Part shown: positions 16,224 to 25,450 of the stretch, one piece after another | Layout of the letters: the number at the start of each line of letters is the position of its first letter | How positions within the stretch are numbered: position 1 is the stretch's first letter | Assembly (NCBI RefSeq): GCF_000255115.2 | Contig: NC_018068.1 | Coordinates: forward strand, 1,769,977-1,833,976 | Length of the DNA: 64,000 nucleotides | From: Desulfosporosinus acidiphilus SJ4 | Lineage (GTDB): Bacteria; Bacillota; Desulfitobacteriia; Desulfitobacteriales; Desulfitobacteriaceae | Direction of reading: 5' to 3' | The notes under the pieces: model-generated | Seen by the model: the letters and a program-made list of their open reading frames with translations, nothing else | Told to the model about the DNA's origin: nothing | The model's database searches: none | Position numbers and translations under genes: made by a program

Positions 16224-16820
16224 ATGAAACTTGATTTGGTTCATGATATACAGGCAGCTTACCGTAAAACGTTGGATTCGATGTCTCGGCCGGGTTTAAT
16301 TAACAATATTCGTGAACAGGCAAGTACCATCGATATGGATATCTGGTGTTTTAATTCTACCTTAGTATTAACGTTGATGCTCTTAGATACGGAAGTTAAG
16401 TTCAAGATCTGTTCAGAGCATGAAGCGGAAATGGCGAAACTTATTAATCAGCTGACCTATGCCAAAGCCACAGAACTGGAGAGCGCGGATTATATTCTCG
16501 TTTTGCATGACTGCAAACCGGCTGACTTGGAGAAAGCATTACATATGGCTTATCCGGGAGATTTACTGGATCCTCATAAAGCGGCAACCTTGATCATCGA
16601 AACAGACCTATTAAGCAATGATCGAAATCTCACCTTAACGGGTCCGGGAATCTATAAGGAAAACTATATTGACGTAAAGCTAAGTAATCAATGGGTTGAA
16701 ATACGAGAGGAAAAAAACTCTGAGTATCCTATGGGAATTGATTTGATCTTTACAGATCGTCAGGACAATGTTTTATGTTTGCCGCGAACAACTCAAATAA
16801 GGAAACAGGTGGTTGGCTAA
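16224..16820 (+). CDS. phnH: C-P lyase subunit PhnH
   Basis: The 198-aa product begins near-canonically with LVHDIQAAYRKTLDSMSRPG, the PhnH signature, and later has PGDLLDPHKAATLI and TGPGIY. PhnH is a PLP-transferase-like fold without catalytic function, forming part of the PhnGHIJ core. It lies between phnG and phnI, whose start codon immediately follows the phnH stop, so translation is probably coupled. The sequence looks complete and unremarkable in length. Confidence 0.93.
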   Translation: MKLDLVHDIQAAYRKTLDSMSRPGLINNIREQASTIDMDIWCFNSTLVLTLMLLDTEVKFKICSEHEAEMAKLINQLTYAKATELESADYILVLHDCKPADLEKALHMAYPGDLLDPHKAATLIIETDLLSNDRNLTLTGPGIYKENYIDVKLSNQWVEIREEKNSEYPMGIDLIFTDRQDNVLCLPRTTQIRKQVVG

Positions 16821-17975
16821 ATGGGGTATGTAGCAGTAAAAGGCGGGACTCGTGCCATTGAAGAATCTATTAAACGACTGAAATATGAACGGTTAAAAAA
16901 GGGAGTCGTCTTGGATTGTCACAGAATTGAAAGCGGCATGCGCTGCTTAATTGACCAAGTGATGTCGGAAAGCAGCCTCTATAACGAAAATCTGGCAGCT
17001 ATAGCAATTAAGCAAGCAGAAGGAAGTCCTGAAGAAGCGGTGTTTTTAATGCGAGCCTACCGTTCAACCTTGCCGCGCAGACATTATTCTCGGACCGTTG
17101 AGCCTACGGATATGATGGTGGAACGAAGAATATCGGCAAGCTTTAAAGATATTCCCGGCGGGCAGATTTTAGGGGCCGCCAATGATTATACTCATCGTCT
17201 CATTGATTTCAATTTGTGTGAGGAAACGGATGAAGATGCTGGCAATTGGGTACGCGATTACGCCCTGGAAAATGGAGCTGATAGCGACCTGACGGACTTA
17301 ACTAATCTTCCTAAAGTTCTGGACTATTTACGGGAGGGCGGATTGATTCCAACTTGTAACAATGATGACAATGAGCCGGAGGATGTAACTAAAGAGAGTC
17401 TTCAGTTTCCCGCCAGCAGAAGTGAACGGCTGCAGATTTTAACCAGAGGACAGACGGGAGCTGTCAGTTCTCTTGGCTATGTTGCCTTGCGAAGTTTTGG
17501 CGCCCTCCATCCTACAGTGGGTGAACTTCGCATCGGAAATCTGCCCCTCTTTGTGGATAATCCCTTTAATGAAGAAAATGCGGAAGATGATGCCTATTAT
17601 ATTGGCGAAATAAAAGTCACGGAAGTCGAGACACTCTTTCCGGAAGATATTCAGAAACCCAATGGAGAAAAAGAAATTGAATTCAAACTGGGTTATGGAC
17701 TTTGCTATGGACAAAACGAAACGAAAGCCATTGCTATGAGCATTTTAGACCGATGTCTAGAAGAGGGTAAACCGGAGCATCCCATCTATAACGAAGAGTT
17801 TGTTCTTCTCCATATTGACGCCGTGGAATCTTCAGGTTTTATGTCACATCTTAAGCTGCCTCATTACGTGACATTTCAGTCCAAGTTAGACAGTGTGCGA
17901 AGTTCAAAAAAGAAGAGAACGAAGCAGAAAGAGGAAAACAACGAGAAAAACAACGAGGAAAACAATGAGGAGTAA
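16821..17975 (+). CDS. phnI: C-P lyase subunit PhnI (nucleosidase-type core subunit)
   Basis: The 384-aa product starts MGYVAVKGGTRAIEESIKRL, typical of PhnI, and contains LPRRHYSRTVEPTDMMVERR and LGYGLCYGQNETKAIAMSIL. PhnI catalyses displacement of adenine from ATP by phosphonate together with PhnG, H and L. The C-terminus is unusual: after LPHYVTFQSKLDSVR the protein ends in a Lys-rich stretch and an E-(E/K)-N-N repeat coded by a 12-bp tandem repeat (17931-17975). That tail is unlikely to be catalytic. It ends five bases before phnJ. Confidence 0.93.
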   Translation: MGYVAVKGGTRAIEESIKRLKYERLKKGVVLDCHRIESGMRCLIDQVMSESSLYNENLAAIAIKQAEGSPEEAVFLMRAYRSTLPRRHYSRTVEPTDMMVERRISASFKDIPGGQILGAANDYTHRLIDFNLCEETDEDAGNWVRDYALENGADSDLTDLTNLPKVLDYLREGGLIPTCNNDDNEPEDVTKESLQFPASRSERLQILTRGQTGAVSSLGYVALRSFGALHPTVGELRIGNLPLFVDNPFNEENAEDDAYYIGEIKVTEVETLFPEDIQKPNGEKEIEFKLGYGLCYGQNETKAIAMSILDRCLEEGKPEHPIYNEEFVLLHIDAVESSGFMSHLKLPHYVTFQSKLDSVRSSKKKRTKQKEENNEKNNEENNEE

Positions 17976-17980
17976 AATTC

Positions 17981-18826
17981 ATGAGAATCGACTATAATTT
18001 TGCCTTTTTTGATGAAGGCTCTAAACGAGAAATCAGAAGAGCAACGTTAAAGGCGGTAGCCATCCCGGGATACCAGGTGCCTTTTGCTTCCAGGGAGATG
18101 CCCATCGCCAGAGGATGGGGAACAGGAGGACTGCAGTTGACACTTTCCCTGGTGGGAAAAGAGGACATTCTGAAGGTCATTGACCAAGGCTCCGACGAAT
18201 CGGTAAACGCAGTCAACATAAAAAAGCTTATCGCAATGACCACGGGTATTACCGTTACGGAGGAAACCGCGAAAGCCATTATTATCCAATCGAGACATAG
18301 GATTCCAGAAGTTCCCCTGCAAGAGGGCCAGATCTTGGTTCTTCAAGTGCCTTTGCCGGAACCTTTGAGATATTATGAGCCCAGTGAATATGAGACGAAA
18401 AAACTCCACGCCGAAGTTGAATACAGCGGTGCCTGGCTCATGCTGTTTGAACAGATTATGAACTATCGAACTATGTCGACGGGGGCCGATCATCCTGTGA
18501 TGGTTCACGGCAGGTATGTCATGGCACCCAGTCCCATTCCGCGATTCGACAATCCCAAACTGAATAATTCCAGAGCCTTGATCCTTCTGGGGGCAGGCCG
18601 CGAAAAAAAGGTTTACGCAGTGCCTCCCTATACAAAGGTTGTGTCTCTCGATTTTGATGACTACCCCTTTAGGGTTGAATCGTTTGCCAATAAATGCTGC
18701 AGATTGTGTGGGGCTGAAGGCGTATTTTTAGACGAAATACTCAATGATATAACAGGGGAAGCCTCTTATCAATGCAATGATACCAGCTATTGTTTGCAAA
18801 GGTTGAATGAAAAATCAAGAGGATGA
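17981..18826 (+). CDS. phnJ: C-P lyase catalytic subunit PhnJ (radical SAM)
   Basis: A 281-aa PhnJ. The four conserved cysteines are present at 240, 243, 265 and 271 in the C-X2-C-X21-C-X5-C pattern (start CRLCGAEGVF, end CNDTSYC), which matches the Fe-S cluster and thiyl-radical Cys of known PhnJ. The N-terminal region includes the conserved AIPGYQVPFASREMPIARG. It cleaves the C-P bond of ribose-1-phosphonate-5-phosphate, releasing the hydrocarbon and the 1,2-cyclic phosphate. All key residues are intact, so the pathway should be functional. Confidence 0.96.
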   Translation: MRIDYNFAFFDEGSKREIRRATLKAVAIPGYQVPFASREMPIARGWGTGGLQLTLSLVGKEDILKVIDQGSDESVNAVNIKKLIAMTTGITVTEETAKAIIIQSRHRIPEVPLQEGQILVLQVPLPEPLRYYEPSEYETKKLHAEVEYSGAWLMLFEQIMNYRTMSTGADHPVMVHGRYVMAPSPIPRFDNPKLNNSRALILLGAGREKKVYAVPPYTKVVSLDFDDYPFRVESFANKCCRLCGAEGVFLDEILNDITGEASYQCNDTSYCLQRLNEKSRG

Positions 18827-18839
18827 GAGGGATTGCGAT

Positions 18840-19685
18840 ATGGAAGATTTTGAACAGCCTGTTTTATCGGTCAGGCATCTCAATAAACAATATGGTCAGG
18901 GATGTGCAAATTGCTCTGGGATGAGTGCAGAGCGTCTGCTGAAAAATTACTGCCCCATTTGCGGTACGGTGTATGCCTGCAGGGACATTACCTTTGATGT
19001 CTATGCGGGAGAGATATTAGGAGTTGTGGGTGAAAGCGGCAGCGGCAAGTCCACGATGATGGAATGTCTGTATTTTGACCGGGAGGTCAGCAGCGGCGAG
19101 GCTTTTATCCATTTCTACAAAAGCGGGAAAGAGAACTTATTTACGGAATCATCCCAGCAGAAACGATACATTCGGAATCACCTGATGGGGAAGGTCTATC
19201 AGAATCCACTGTTAAGTTTGAAAATGAATTTCTCTTCCATTGGTAATATTGCAGAGAAGTTGATTTCCGCCGGGAATAGGAATGTAGGGGCCATGGAAGC
19301 CAGAGGAAGAGAACTTTTGGAGCATGTAAACATACCCGTTTATCGCATGAAAGAAGCTCCTAAAAACTTTTCCGGCGGCATGCAGCAGAGGGTGCAAATT
19401 GCTAAGGCTCTCTCGAACAATCCCCCGCTTCTTCTCCTCGATGAAGTCACCACAGGGTTGGATTTATCCGTTCAAGCCAGTGTCCTCGATTTAATTAAGA
19501 CAATCCAGCGGGAACTGCAAATTTCTATGATTATCGTATCTCATGATTTGGGTGTTATAAGAATGCTGGCTGACAGAACCCTCGTTATGTTGGATGGCCA
19601 GGTGATCGAGCAGGGCTTAACAGATCAGATTCTTGAAGATCCGCAGCATGGCTATACACAGACGTTAGTGCAATCCTTGTTATAA
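18840..19685 (+). CDS. phnK: C-P lyase ATP-binding subunit PhnK
   Basis: An ABC-type ATPase with Walker A GESGSGKST, signature FSGGMQQRVQ, Walker B LLLLDEVTTGLD and switch His in IVSHDLG. Between the first strand and Walker A lies an insertion with CANC and CPIC pairs, which looks like a zinc knuckle. I believe this is seen in other clostridial PhnK proteins. ATG 18840 follows GAGAGGG; an in-frame ATG at 18807 overlaps the end of phnJ. PhnK docks on PhnJ in the C-P lyase complex rather than acting as a transporter. Confidence 0.92.
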   Translation: MEDFEQPVLSVRHLNKQYGQGCANCSGMSAERLLKNYCPICGTVYACRDITFDVYAGEILGVVGESGSGKSTMMECLYFDREVSSGEAFIHFYKSGKENLFTESSQQKRYIRNHLMGKVYQNPLLSLKMNFSSIGNIAEKLISAGNRNVGAMEARGRELLEHVNIPVYRMKEAPKNFSGGMQQRVQIAKALSNNPPLLLLDEVTTGLDLSVQASVLDLIKTIQRELQISMIIVSHDLGVIRMLADRTLVMLDGQVIEQGLTDQILEDPQHGYTQTLVQSLL

Positions 19686-19698
19686 TCACCTTCGCTAT

Positions 19699-19755
19699 CC
19701 ATGGTTGCAGAGATACTTGGTCAATATACACAACAGTAGTATTTGTAATGAGCTG
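19699..19755 (+). promoter_or_regulatory. Leader A, related to the leader of the second phnM
   Basis: CCATGGTTGCAGAGATACTT begins a stretch that aligns with 26273-26325 upstream of the second phnM. Shared blocks are CCATGG-T, CAGAGA-ACTTGG, TAT and GTAATGAG-TG. The bases just before the start codons (AACAAAGGAG / GAGCAAAGGGAG) are also similar. It may be a duplicated leader or a conserved cis element; function unknown. Confidence 0.5.
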
Positions 19756-19873
19756 TAGTGCCGCGAAAGGCTCGTCCTTTATCGTCATGTCTGGGATATT
19801 AGCTGTACTTATGCAGAGGAAAGTATAGAACCGAAGGTTAAACTTTCTGATAGTGAACAAAGGAGAAAAGTAC

Positions 19874-21091
19874 ATGTATTTGATCACAAACGTTCAAATT
19901 ATTACCGAAGAAGCAGTCTTAGCAGGGCATGACTTGCTTATCAAAGATGATAGGATTTTCAGGATAGTGCCCCGGGGTGAGACAGAAATAACCGGTGATA
20001 TAGACGTCATTGACGGGGCAGGAGGTTATGTTTCACCCGGATTTATCGATATTCACTCGGATTACATTGAAACGATGGCAGCTCCAAGACCGACTTGTTT
20101 AATGGACTTTCAAATGAGTATTCGCGAAACGGAAAGGCAATTAGTCTCACACGGAATCACCACAATGTTCCACTCGCTGTCACTCTTTAAAGATACAGAA
20201 TATAAAAGCAAGCCAATCCGTAACCCTGATAATGTCAGGAAATTTATAGATTTGGTTGATAAGACCAAAACCGGCCGATACTTGATAAGGCATAAATTCC
20301 ACGCTCGCTTCGAAATCGATAACTTTAAGGAAGTTGAAACGTTAAAAGGTTATATGGCAGAGAAAAAAGTTCATCTTGTCTCCTTCATGGACCATTCACC
20401 GGGACAGGGGCAATATCGGGATTTACAGGTTTATAGAAAAATGGTCAAAAGCTATAACGATTTGAATGACGAGCTGATTGATCAAATTATCACCAAGCAT
20501 CAAAGCAAAGAAAAGCTAACTATTGAGGGGATTAAGGAAATAGCAGAATTGGCTCTGAGCAATGGCATTGCTGTTGCCTCTCATGATGATGATGCTGTGG
20601 AAAAGCTGGACTTGGTACAAAGTTTCGGTGTGACCATCAGTGAATTTCCCATCACTATGGAAATAGCCCGGAAAGCTAGGGAGAAGGGATTATTCACTAT
20701 GGCGGGTGCCCCGAACATTCTCTTAGGAGGCTCTCACAGTGGGAATTTGTCCGCGGCAGAAGCAATCATGTCTAATAACATCGATATTTTATGCAGTGAC
20801 TATTATCCGCCGGCGCTGCTGCAAGCTGTATTTATGCTCCATGAGAAGTATGAGTTAAATCTCGTTGATGTCATTAAGCTAGTAACTCTTAATCCTGCCA
20901 AAGCGGTGGCCCTTGATCAAGAAATTGGCTCAATCAGGGAAGGTAAGAAAGCAGATCTATTGATTATTGAAAAGATTGAGGAAAACTATCCTGTTATTAC
21001 CTTGGTAATGATTGATGGGAGATTAAAGCAAAAGACATATTATCAAACCGCGGACTCTGCTTATGTCTTACATGATTCTGCAGATAAATAA
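19874..21091 (+). CDS. phnM: PhnM triphosphate hydrolase, copy 1
   Basis: An amidohydrolase-superfamily protein of about 405 aa. The first metal motif is PGFIDIHSDYIE, then LVSFMDHSPGQGQYRD (diagnostic of PhnM), SHDDDAVEKL and ILCSDYYPPALLQA. ATG 19874 follows AAAGGAG; an upstream in-frame GTG at 19853 lies ahead of that site. PhnM removes pyrophosphate from ribose-1-phosphonate 5-triphosphate before C-P cleavage. A second PhnM gene lies at 26401, and both keep all motifs, so neither is a visible relic. Confidence 0.92.
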   Translation: MYLITNVQIITEEAVLAGHDLLIKDDRIFRIVPRGETEITGDIDVIDGAGGYVSPGFIDIHSDYIETMAAPRPTCLMDFQMSIRETERQLVSHGITTMFHSLSLFKDTEYKSKPIRNPDNVRKFIDLVDKTKTGRYLIRHKFHARFEIDNFKEVETLKGYMAEKKVHLVSFMDHSPGQGQYRDLQVYRKMVKSYNDLNDELIDQIITKHQSKEKLTIEGIKEIAELALSNGIAVASHDDDAVEKLDLVQSFGVTISEFPITMEIARKAREKGLFTMAGAPNILLGGSHSGNLSAAEAIMSNNIDILCSDYYPPALLQAVFMLHEKYELNLVDVIKLVTLNPAKAVALDQEIGSIREGKKADLLIIEKIEENYPVITLVMIDGRLKQKTYYQTADSAYVLHDSADK

Positions 21092-21240
21092 GTTTCCGAA
21101 TTATAAGAATTTTAGTATGGCTAATACGTAAAAAAAATCTCCATTGGGTATTCATTACCTAAGAAAACTCTTGTTCTTCTCTAGGCTTTCAATGATGGAC
21201 TGAAGAGATAGCAAATTGCGAAAGGTCGGTTGAGTAAATC

Positions 21241-21864
21241 ATGATCACAAGGCTGGGTAATGAACCGTGTATTCATGAGAATTGTCAGTTGAATAATGTC
21301 GACTTAGGCCAATATACAGAGATTGGGATTCATAACGTTCTTGAGAATTCTAAACTTGACGATTTTTCTTATACAGGACAATTTTGTATTGTCCAAAATG
21401 CCCAGATCGGCAAGTTCGTCAACATTGCAGCTATGGTGAGAATCGGGCCTACGGACCATCCTATGGGCAGGCCAACTTTGCATCACTTTACCTACCGCCG
21501 GAGGAAGTATGGTTTTGCGGAAACTGATGATGAAATGTTTTTTCAATGGCGGCAGGAGCAAAAAGTCTATATTGGTCATGATACTTGGATCGGACATGGA
21601 GCTATCGTCATGCCCGGTGTGACTATAGGCAATGGGGCTGTGGTAGGCAGCGGTGCCGTGGTAACAAAAGATGTGGAGCCTTACGCTGTTGTAGTTGGGG
21701 TCACCGCCAAACCGATTAAGAAACGATTTAAGGACGATATCATTGAAAAACTGGAGACGATTAAGTGGTGGGACTGGCCCTATGAAGTTATTAAAGAAAG
21801 GCTTAATGACTTTTGCCTTCCGATTAACGAATTTATCGAGAAGTATGATAAAGCAGGTGTGTAA
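21241..21864 (+). CDS. Hexapeptide-repeat transferase of phosphonate clusters
   Basis: The 207-aa protein has left-handed beta-helix repeats (GQFCIVQNAQIGKFVNIAAM; WIGHGAIVMPGVTIGNGAVV; VGSGAVVTKDV) typical of acyltransferases of the LbH fold. It matches the type known from C-P lyase clusters as a phosphonate-metabolism hexapeptide transferase. The acyl donor and acceptor are not known; it may modify aminophosphonates or intermediates. It stops one base before the phnL start, so the two are coupled. A 150-bp gap after phnM shows nothing distinctive. Confidence 0.85.
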   Translation: MITRLGNEPCIHENCQLNNVDLGQYTEIGIHNVLENSKLDDFSYTGQFCIVQNAQIGKFVNIAAMVRIGPTDHPMGRPTLHHFTYRRRKYGFAETDDEMFFQWRQEQKVYIGHDTWIGHGAIVMPGVTIGNGAVVGSGAVVTKDVEPYAVVVGVTAKPIKKRFKDDIIEKLETIKWWDWPYEVIKERLNDFCLPINEFIEKYDKAGV

Positions 21865-22572
21865 ATGGAAGAGATGCTGGCTATTGAGCATTTAACAAAA
21901 TCATTCGTTATTCACAATTTAGATAAGCATATTGAAGCACTCCATGATATCTGTCTTGATTTAAAAGGAGGTGAGTTTGTCGGCATAACTGGCAAAAGCG
22001 GCAGTGGCAAATCAACAGTCTTTAAGTGCATCTATCGTACCTATGTACCTCAGAAAGGACGCATCTTGTATAACTCAAGAAAGTATGGCTTAGTCAATTT
22101 GGCCGAGCTTTCGGAACGACAAATGGTTTATCTCAGAAAACATGAGATCGGCTATGTCTCGCAGTTTTTAAACACCATGCCTCGGACAACCGCTCGGGAA
22201 TTGGTAAAACAAGCTGTTTGGGAAATGGGACATGGAGAGGGCTATGCCGATCAGGAAGCCAAGCGAATGCTGGAGCATTTCGAATTGGACAGAGAATTAT
22301 GGGATTGCTATCCGGGAACCTTTTCCGGCGGTGAAAAGCTGCGCTTGAATATTGCCAGAGCCATGGTAAAGCGTCCTAGGCTATTGTTATTGGATGAACC
22401 TACCGCCAGTTTGGACCAGGCCTCAAAATTAAAAGTACGGGAACTGATCGAACAATTAAAACGAGAAGGCACCACCATGATGGGAATTTTTCATGATCTT
22501 GAGTTTATGGAAAACCTCTGCAGCCGAGTTTACACAATGAGTCAAGGTAAGTTGAAAGATATTGAATTTTAA
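21865..22572 (+). CDS. phnL: C-P lyase ATP-binding subunit PhnL
   Basis: A 235-aa ABC-type ATPase with Walker A GKSGSGKSTVFK, the PhnL-like Q-loop region EIGYVSQFLNTMPRTTA, signature FSGGEKLRLN, Walker B LLLLDEPTASLD and H-loop IFHDLE. Unlike PhnC it has no partner permease of its own. PhnL joins the C-P lyase complex and is needed for the PhnI-dependent step. It directly abuts the hexapeptide-transferase gene. Confidence 0.9.
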   Translation: MEEMLAIEHLTKSFVIHNLDKHIEALHDICLDLKGGEFVGITGKSGSGKSTVFKCIYRTYVPQKGRILYNSRKYGLVNLAELSERQMVYLRKHEIGYVSQFLNTMPRTTARELVKQAVWEMGHGEGYADQEAKRMLEHFELDRELWDCYPGTFSGGEKLRLNIARAMVKRPRLLLLDEPTASLDQASKLKVRELIEQLKREGTTMMGIFHDLEFMENLCSRVYTMSQGKLKDIEF

Positions 22573-22680
22573 CCTAAATATTACAGTAGTTTAATAGGAG
22601 CATAACTATTCTTAGGTACAATACGGATATGGGTTATTCAACGCCAAATAATACTTCAGATATTGAGAGGAGAATACAAC

Positions 22681-23748
22681 GTGAAAAAAACCACATTATC
22701 GGTTATGGCAGTCATTATGATGTCCTCCTTACTTGCCGGATGCGGTACGACCACTACGGCAGATTCTGCAAATTCAAATTCAGGATCGAGTGTTAAAGAA
22801 CCGTCAACCATCACTATTGCTTGGCTGCCCAATAATTCAGGAGATAATGAGAAAGCCTTCCGTGACGAATTCGACAAGGTTATCGAAAAAGCCACTGGTA
22901 AAAAGGTTGAGAACAAATTGACCACAGATTATGCGATTGCTATTTCAGCTCTGGAAAGCGGCGATGCTCAGTTGGGATATTTCGGACCTAATGAGTACAT
23001 TGTTTCACATGCTAAAGACCCCAAGGTTATACCTCTGGTGGTGGAAAGCGGAGATTCAGGGACTTTGAACGATGCTCTTTATCACAGCCGTTTTCTGGTT
23101 AAAAAAGGCAATGAAGATCAATATAAATCCGGTGACAGTTTTGACATTGATAACATAACAGGAAAAAGAATGTCCTTCGTTTCCACCAGCTCAACATCAG
23201 GTTTTAATATGCCTGCCGCTGCGATTTTGGGAAAATTCACCAGTCAGGATAAATGGAAAAACCTAACTAAAGACAACTTAGCTCAAGGCGGGAGCGGAAA
23301 ATTCTTCAGTCAAGTTCTCTTTGCCGGGTCCCACCAGTTGTCTTTAGTCAATGTACTTACGGGCAAATCCGATGTCTCAGCCGTGGATGATCTTGATGTT
23401 GCTCAGTATGTAACCCTTAGTCAAGGAAAAGACAACGAGGCAGGAGCAGTCTATACGGTGAAGCAGGGGGCCGATGCTCCATTCAACACTCTTGCAGGTT
23501 CTCAATTTGAAATTATTAAGTCTATACCGGTTTTCAACACTCCTCTTGAGGCCAACAGTTCCGTCTTAAGTCAAAAGACCCTTGATGCCATAACGAACGC
23601 CCTGACTGCTGACGAAACTACAAAAGACACCAAGATTTTTGCTCCGAAAGGCGCACAAGGCTCTGTCTTTGTTCAGCCCCACCGCTTTTTGAAAGTTGAT
23701 GATTCCTGGTATGATCCCATGAGAAAAGTCCTGGGTTATTCAAAGTAA
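22681..23748 (+). CDS. phnD: Phosphonate ABC transporter substrate-binding lipoprotein PhnD
   Basis: GTG 22681 follows GAGAGGAGA. The N-terminus is a lipoprotein signal with lipobox LLAGC (Cys about residue 21), then a Ser/Thr/Asn-rich linker. The core is of PhnD/periplasmic phosphonate-binding type (ITIAWLPNNSGDN; AISALESGDAQLGYFGPNEY; FVSTSSTSGFNMPAAAIL; LVNVLTGKSDVSAVDD). It captures phosphonates outside the cell and delivers them to PhnC-PhnE-PhnE. It is followed by an intercistronic hairpin that may raise its level over the transporter subunits. Confidence 0.93.
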   Translation: MKKTTLSVMAVIMMSSLLAGCGTTTTADSANSNSGSSVKEPSTITIAWLPNNSGDNEKAFRDEFDKVIEKATGKKVENKLTTDYAIAISALESGDAQLGYFGPNEYIVSHAKDPKVIPLVVESGDSGTLNDALYHSRFLVKKGNEDQYKSGDSFDIDNITGKRMSFVSTSSTSGFNMPAAAILGKFTSQDKWKNLTKDNLAQGGSGKFFSQVLFAGSHQLSLVNVLTGKSDVSAVDDLDVAQYVTLSQGKDNEAGAVYTVKQGADAPFNTLAGSQFEIIKSIPVFNTPLEANSSVLSQKTLDAITNALTADETTKDTKIFAPKGAQGSVFVQPHRFLKVDDSWYDPMRKVLGYSK

Positions 23749-23795
23749 GCTCACGAAACCCAGTGCAGCGAATGCGGAAACCTTAAGGATTGTGT

Positions 23796-23821
23796 GAGAG
23801 GCGTTGCCTTTGACGCCTCTC
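23796..23821 (+). terminator. Intercistronic hairpin between phnD and phnC
   Basis: GAGAGGCGT pairs with ACGCCTCTC around an 8-base loop, without a T run. Hairpins after binding-protein genes commonly act as mRNA stabilisers or partial terminators that keep the binding protein in excess. Confidence 0.6.
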
Positions 23822-23853
23822 TCTCAGTGTATCAATGGAGAGGGGGATTATGA

Positions 23854-24675
23854 GTGAAACGTGAATTAGGTGTAAAACGGGAATTGAGTATGCCTTTGTT
23901 GGAACTGAGGAACGTTACCAAGTATTATCACGGTACCACGCCTGCCTTGGAAGACATCAGCTTTTCTGTTGCAGAAGGAGAGTTTATCTCGGTGATAGGT
24001 CCATCCGGCGCTGGGAAATCAACGCTCCTCCGCTGCATAAACCGAATGATTGAAGCAACCAGCGGAGAAATAACCTTTGATGGGGTTCTTGTCTCCAAAC
24101 TGAGGAAAAGAGAGCTGAGAAAGCTTAGAACAAAGATCGGCATGATCTTCCAACATTACAATCTGGTAGATAGGTTATCGGTCATCGAGAATGTTCTTCA
24201 TGGCAGGCTGGGTTATAAGTCCACCCTTGCCGGGGTGATGGGGCGGTATAACCGAGAAGAAAAACAACAAGCCATCAAGATAATTGACTTATTAGGTCTG
24301 CGTGAGCAGGTTTACAAACGCTGTGACCAACTTAGCGGCGGTCAGAAGCAGCGGGTGGGAATTGCCAGGGCGTTAATTCAAGATCCTAAACTGATTTTAT
24401 GTGATGAACCCATTGCTTCCTTAGATCCTAATGCCGCCAAGATTATTATGGATTACCTGAGAGATGTTTCCGCCACGATGGGCATAACGGTCATTGTCAA
24501 TTTGCACCAAGTCAGTATGGCCTTGAAATATTCGGACCGAATTATCGGTGTCAATCAAGGAAAAATAGTCTTCGACGGCTCCCCTAACGCCCTAACCGGC
24601 GAAATCATCGCGGAAATATATGGTTCGGAGTCCAATGATCTTATGGTTGAATTAGGAGAAAAATATGCAATCTGA
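23854..24675 (+). CDS. phnC: Phosphonate ABC transporter ATPase PhnC
   Basis: The 273-aa ATPase has Walker A GPSGAGKSTLLR, the PhnC-like Q-loop MIFQHYNLVDRLSVIENVL, signature LSGGQKQRVG, Walker B LILCDEPIASLD and H-loop NLHQVSMA. GTG 23854 follows GAGAGGGGG; a shorter start at the internal ATG (MPLLELRNV) is possible. It powers phosphonate import with two PhnE permeases. The start of the first phnE overlaps its 3' end by 11 bases. Confidence 0.93.
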   Translation: MKRELGVKRELSMPLLELRNVTKYYHGTTPALEDISFSVAEGEFISVIGPSGAGKSTLLRCINRMIEATSGEITFDGVLVSKLRKRELRKLRTKIGMIFQHYNLVDRLSVIENVLHGRLGYKSTLAGVMGRYNREEKQQAIKIIDLLGLREQVYKRCDQLSGGQKQRVGIARALIQDPKLILCDEPIASLDPNAAKIIMDYLRDVSATMGITVIVNLHQVSMALKYSDRIIGVNQGKIVFDGSPNALTGEIIAEIYGSESNDLMVELGEKYAI

Positions 24676-25450
24676 TATTTTTGCCAAACGCAGAAGAGAC
24701 AGTCTGATATTTTTCGCCTTATTGACGCTGCTTACCGCCGGTTCCATCGTCATTACCCAGTATGATGTGACGAAGGGTTTTACCAGTCTCCTCAAAGCCT
24801 TCATCTGGGGAGGCTCCAATTTTTATCCCGATGCCAAGTCCCTGGCTATATTGCCGGATGTTTTAGGGAAATTATGGGATACGATTCTGATTTCCATCGC
24901 AGCGACTACGGCAGCCACGGTTTTTGCTGTTCTCTTGGCTTTAGTGGGCTCTCGAACCACCAGAATGAACAGTTTTTTTAGTCTTGCAGCAAGGGGCATC
25001 GCTTCACTATTCCGCAACATACCTCTCGTCGCTTGGGCCATGGTTTTAATGCTGGCTTTTAGTCAGAGTGCAATCACAGGCTACTTGGCACTGTTTTTGG
25101 GGTCCTTCGGCTTCCTGACACGAGCCTTTATTGAGACGATTGATGAAGTGTCTAACGACTCCGTTGAAGCTTTGTCAGCCACGGGTGCCGGTTATTTTCA
25201 TATTATCTTTCAATCCGTCCTGCCTTCCAGTCTCCCGCAAATGATCAGTTGGGTATTATTTATGATCGACACGAATATTCGCGATGCCACTTTGGTTGGG
25301 CTTCTGACGGGGACTGGGATCGGTTTTTCCTTTGATTTGTACTATAAGAGTTTTAATTTTCATGCCGCAAGTCTTGTGGTAATTCTCATAGTAATTACTG
25401 TAATCCTTATCGAAATGATTTCCAATAATATCAGAAGGGTGATTATGTGA
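24665..25450 (+). CDS. phnE: Phosphonate ABC transporter permease PhnE, first copy
   Basis: A 261-aa inner-membrane permease with several hydrophobic segments. The BPD-transport coupling motif region is ALSATGAGYFHIIFQSVLPSS, and the PhnE family sign is RNIPLVAWAMV. ATG 24665 follows TTAGGAG inside the end of phnC. It forms the channel with the second PhnE. The next gene starts on the stop codon of this one (TGATG overlap). Confidence 0.92.
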   Translation: MQSDIFAKRRRDSLIFFALLTLLTAGSIVITQYDVTKGFTSLLKAFIWGGSNFYPDAKSLAILPDVLGKLWDTILISIAATTAATVFAVLLALVGSRTTRMNSFFSLAARGIASLFRNIPLVAWAMVLMLAFSQSAITGYLALFLGSFGFLTRAFIETIDEVSNDSVEALSATGAGYFHIIFQSVLPSSLPQMISWVLFMIDTNIRDATLVGLLTGTGIGFSFDLYYKSFNFHAASLVVILIVITVILIEMISNNIRRVIM

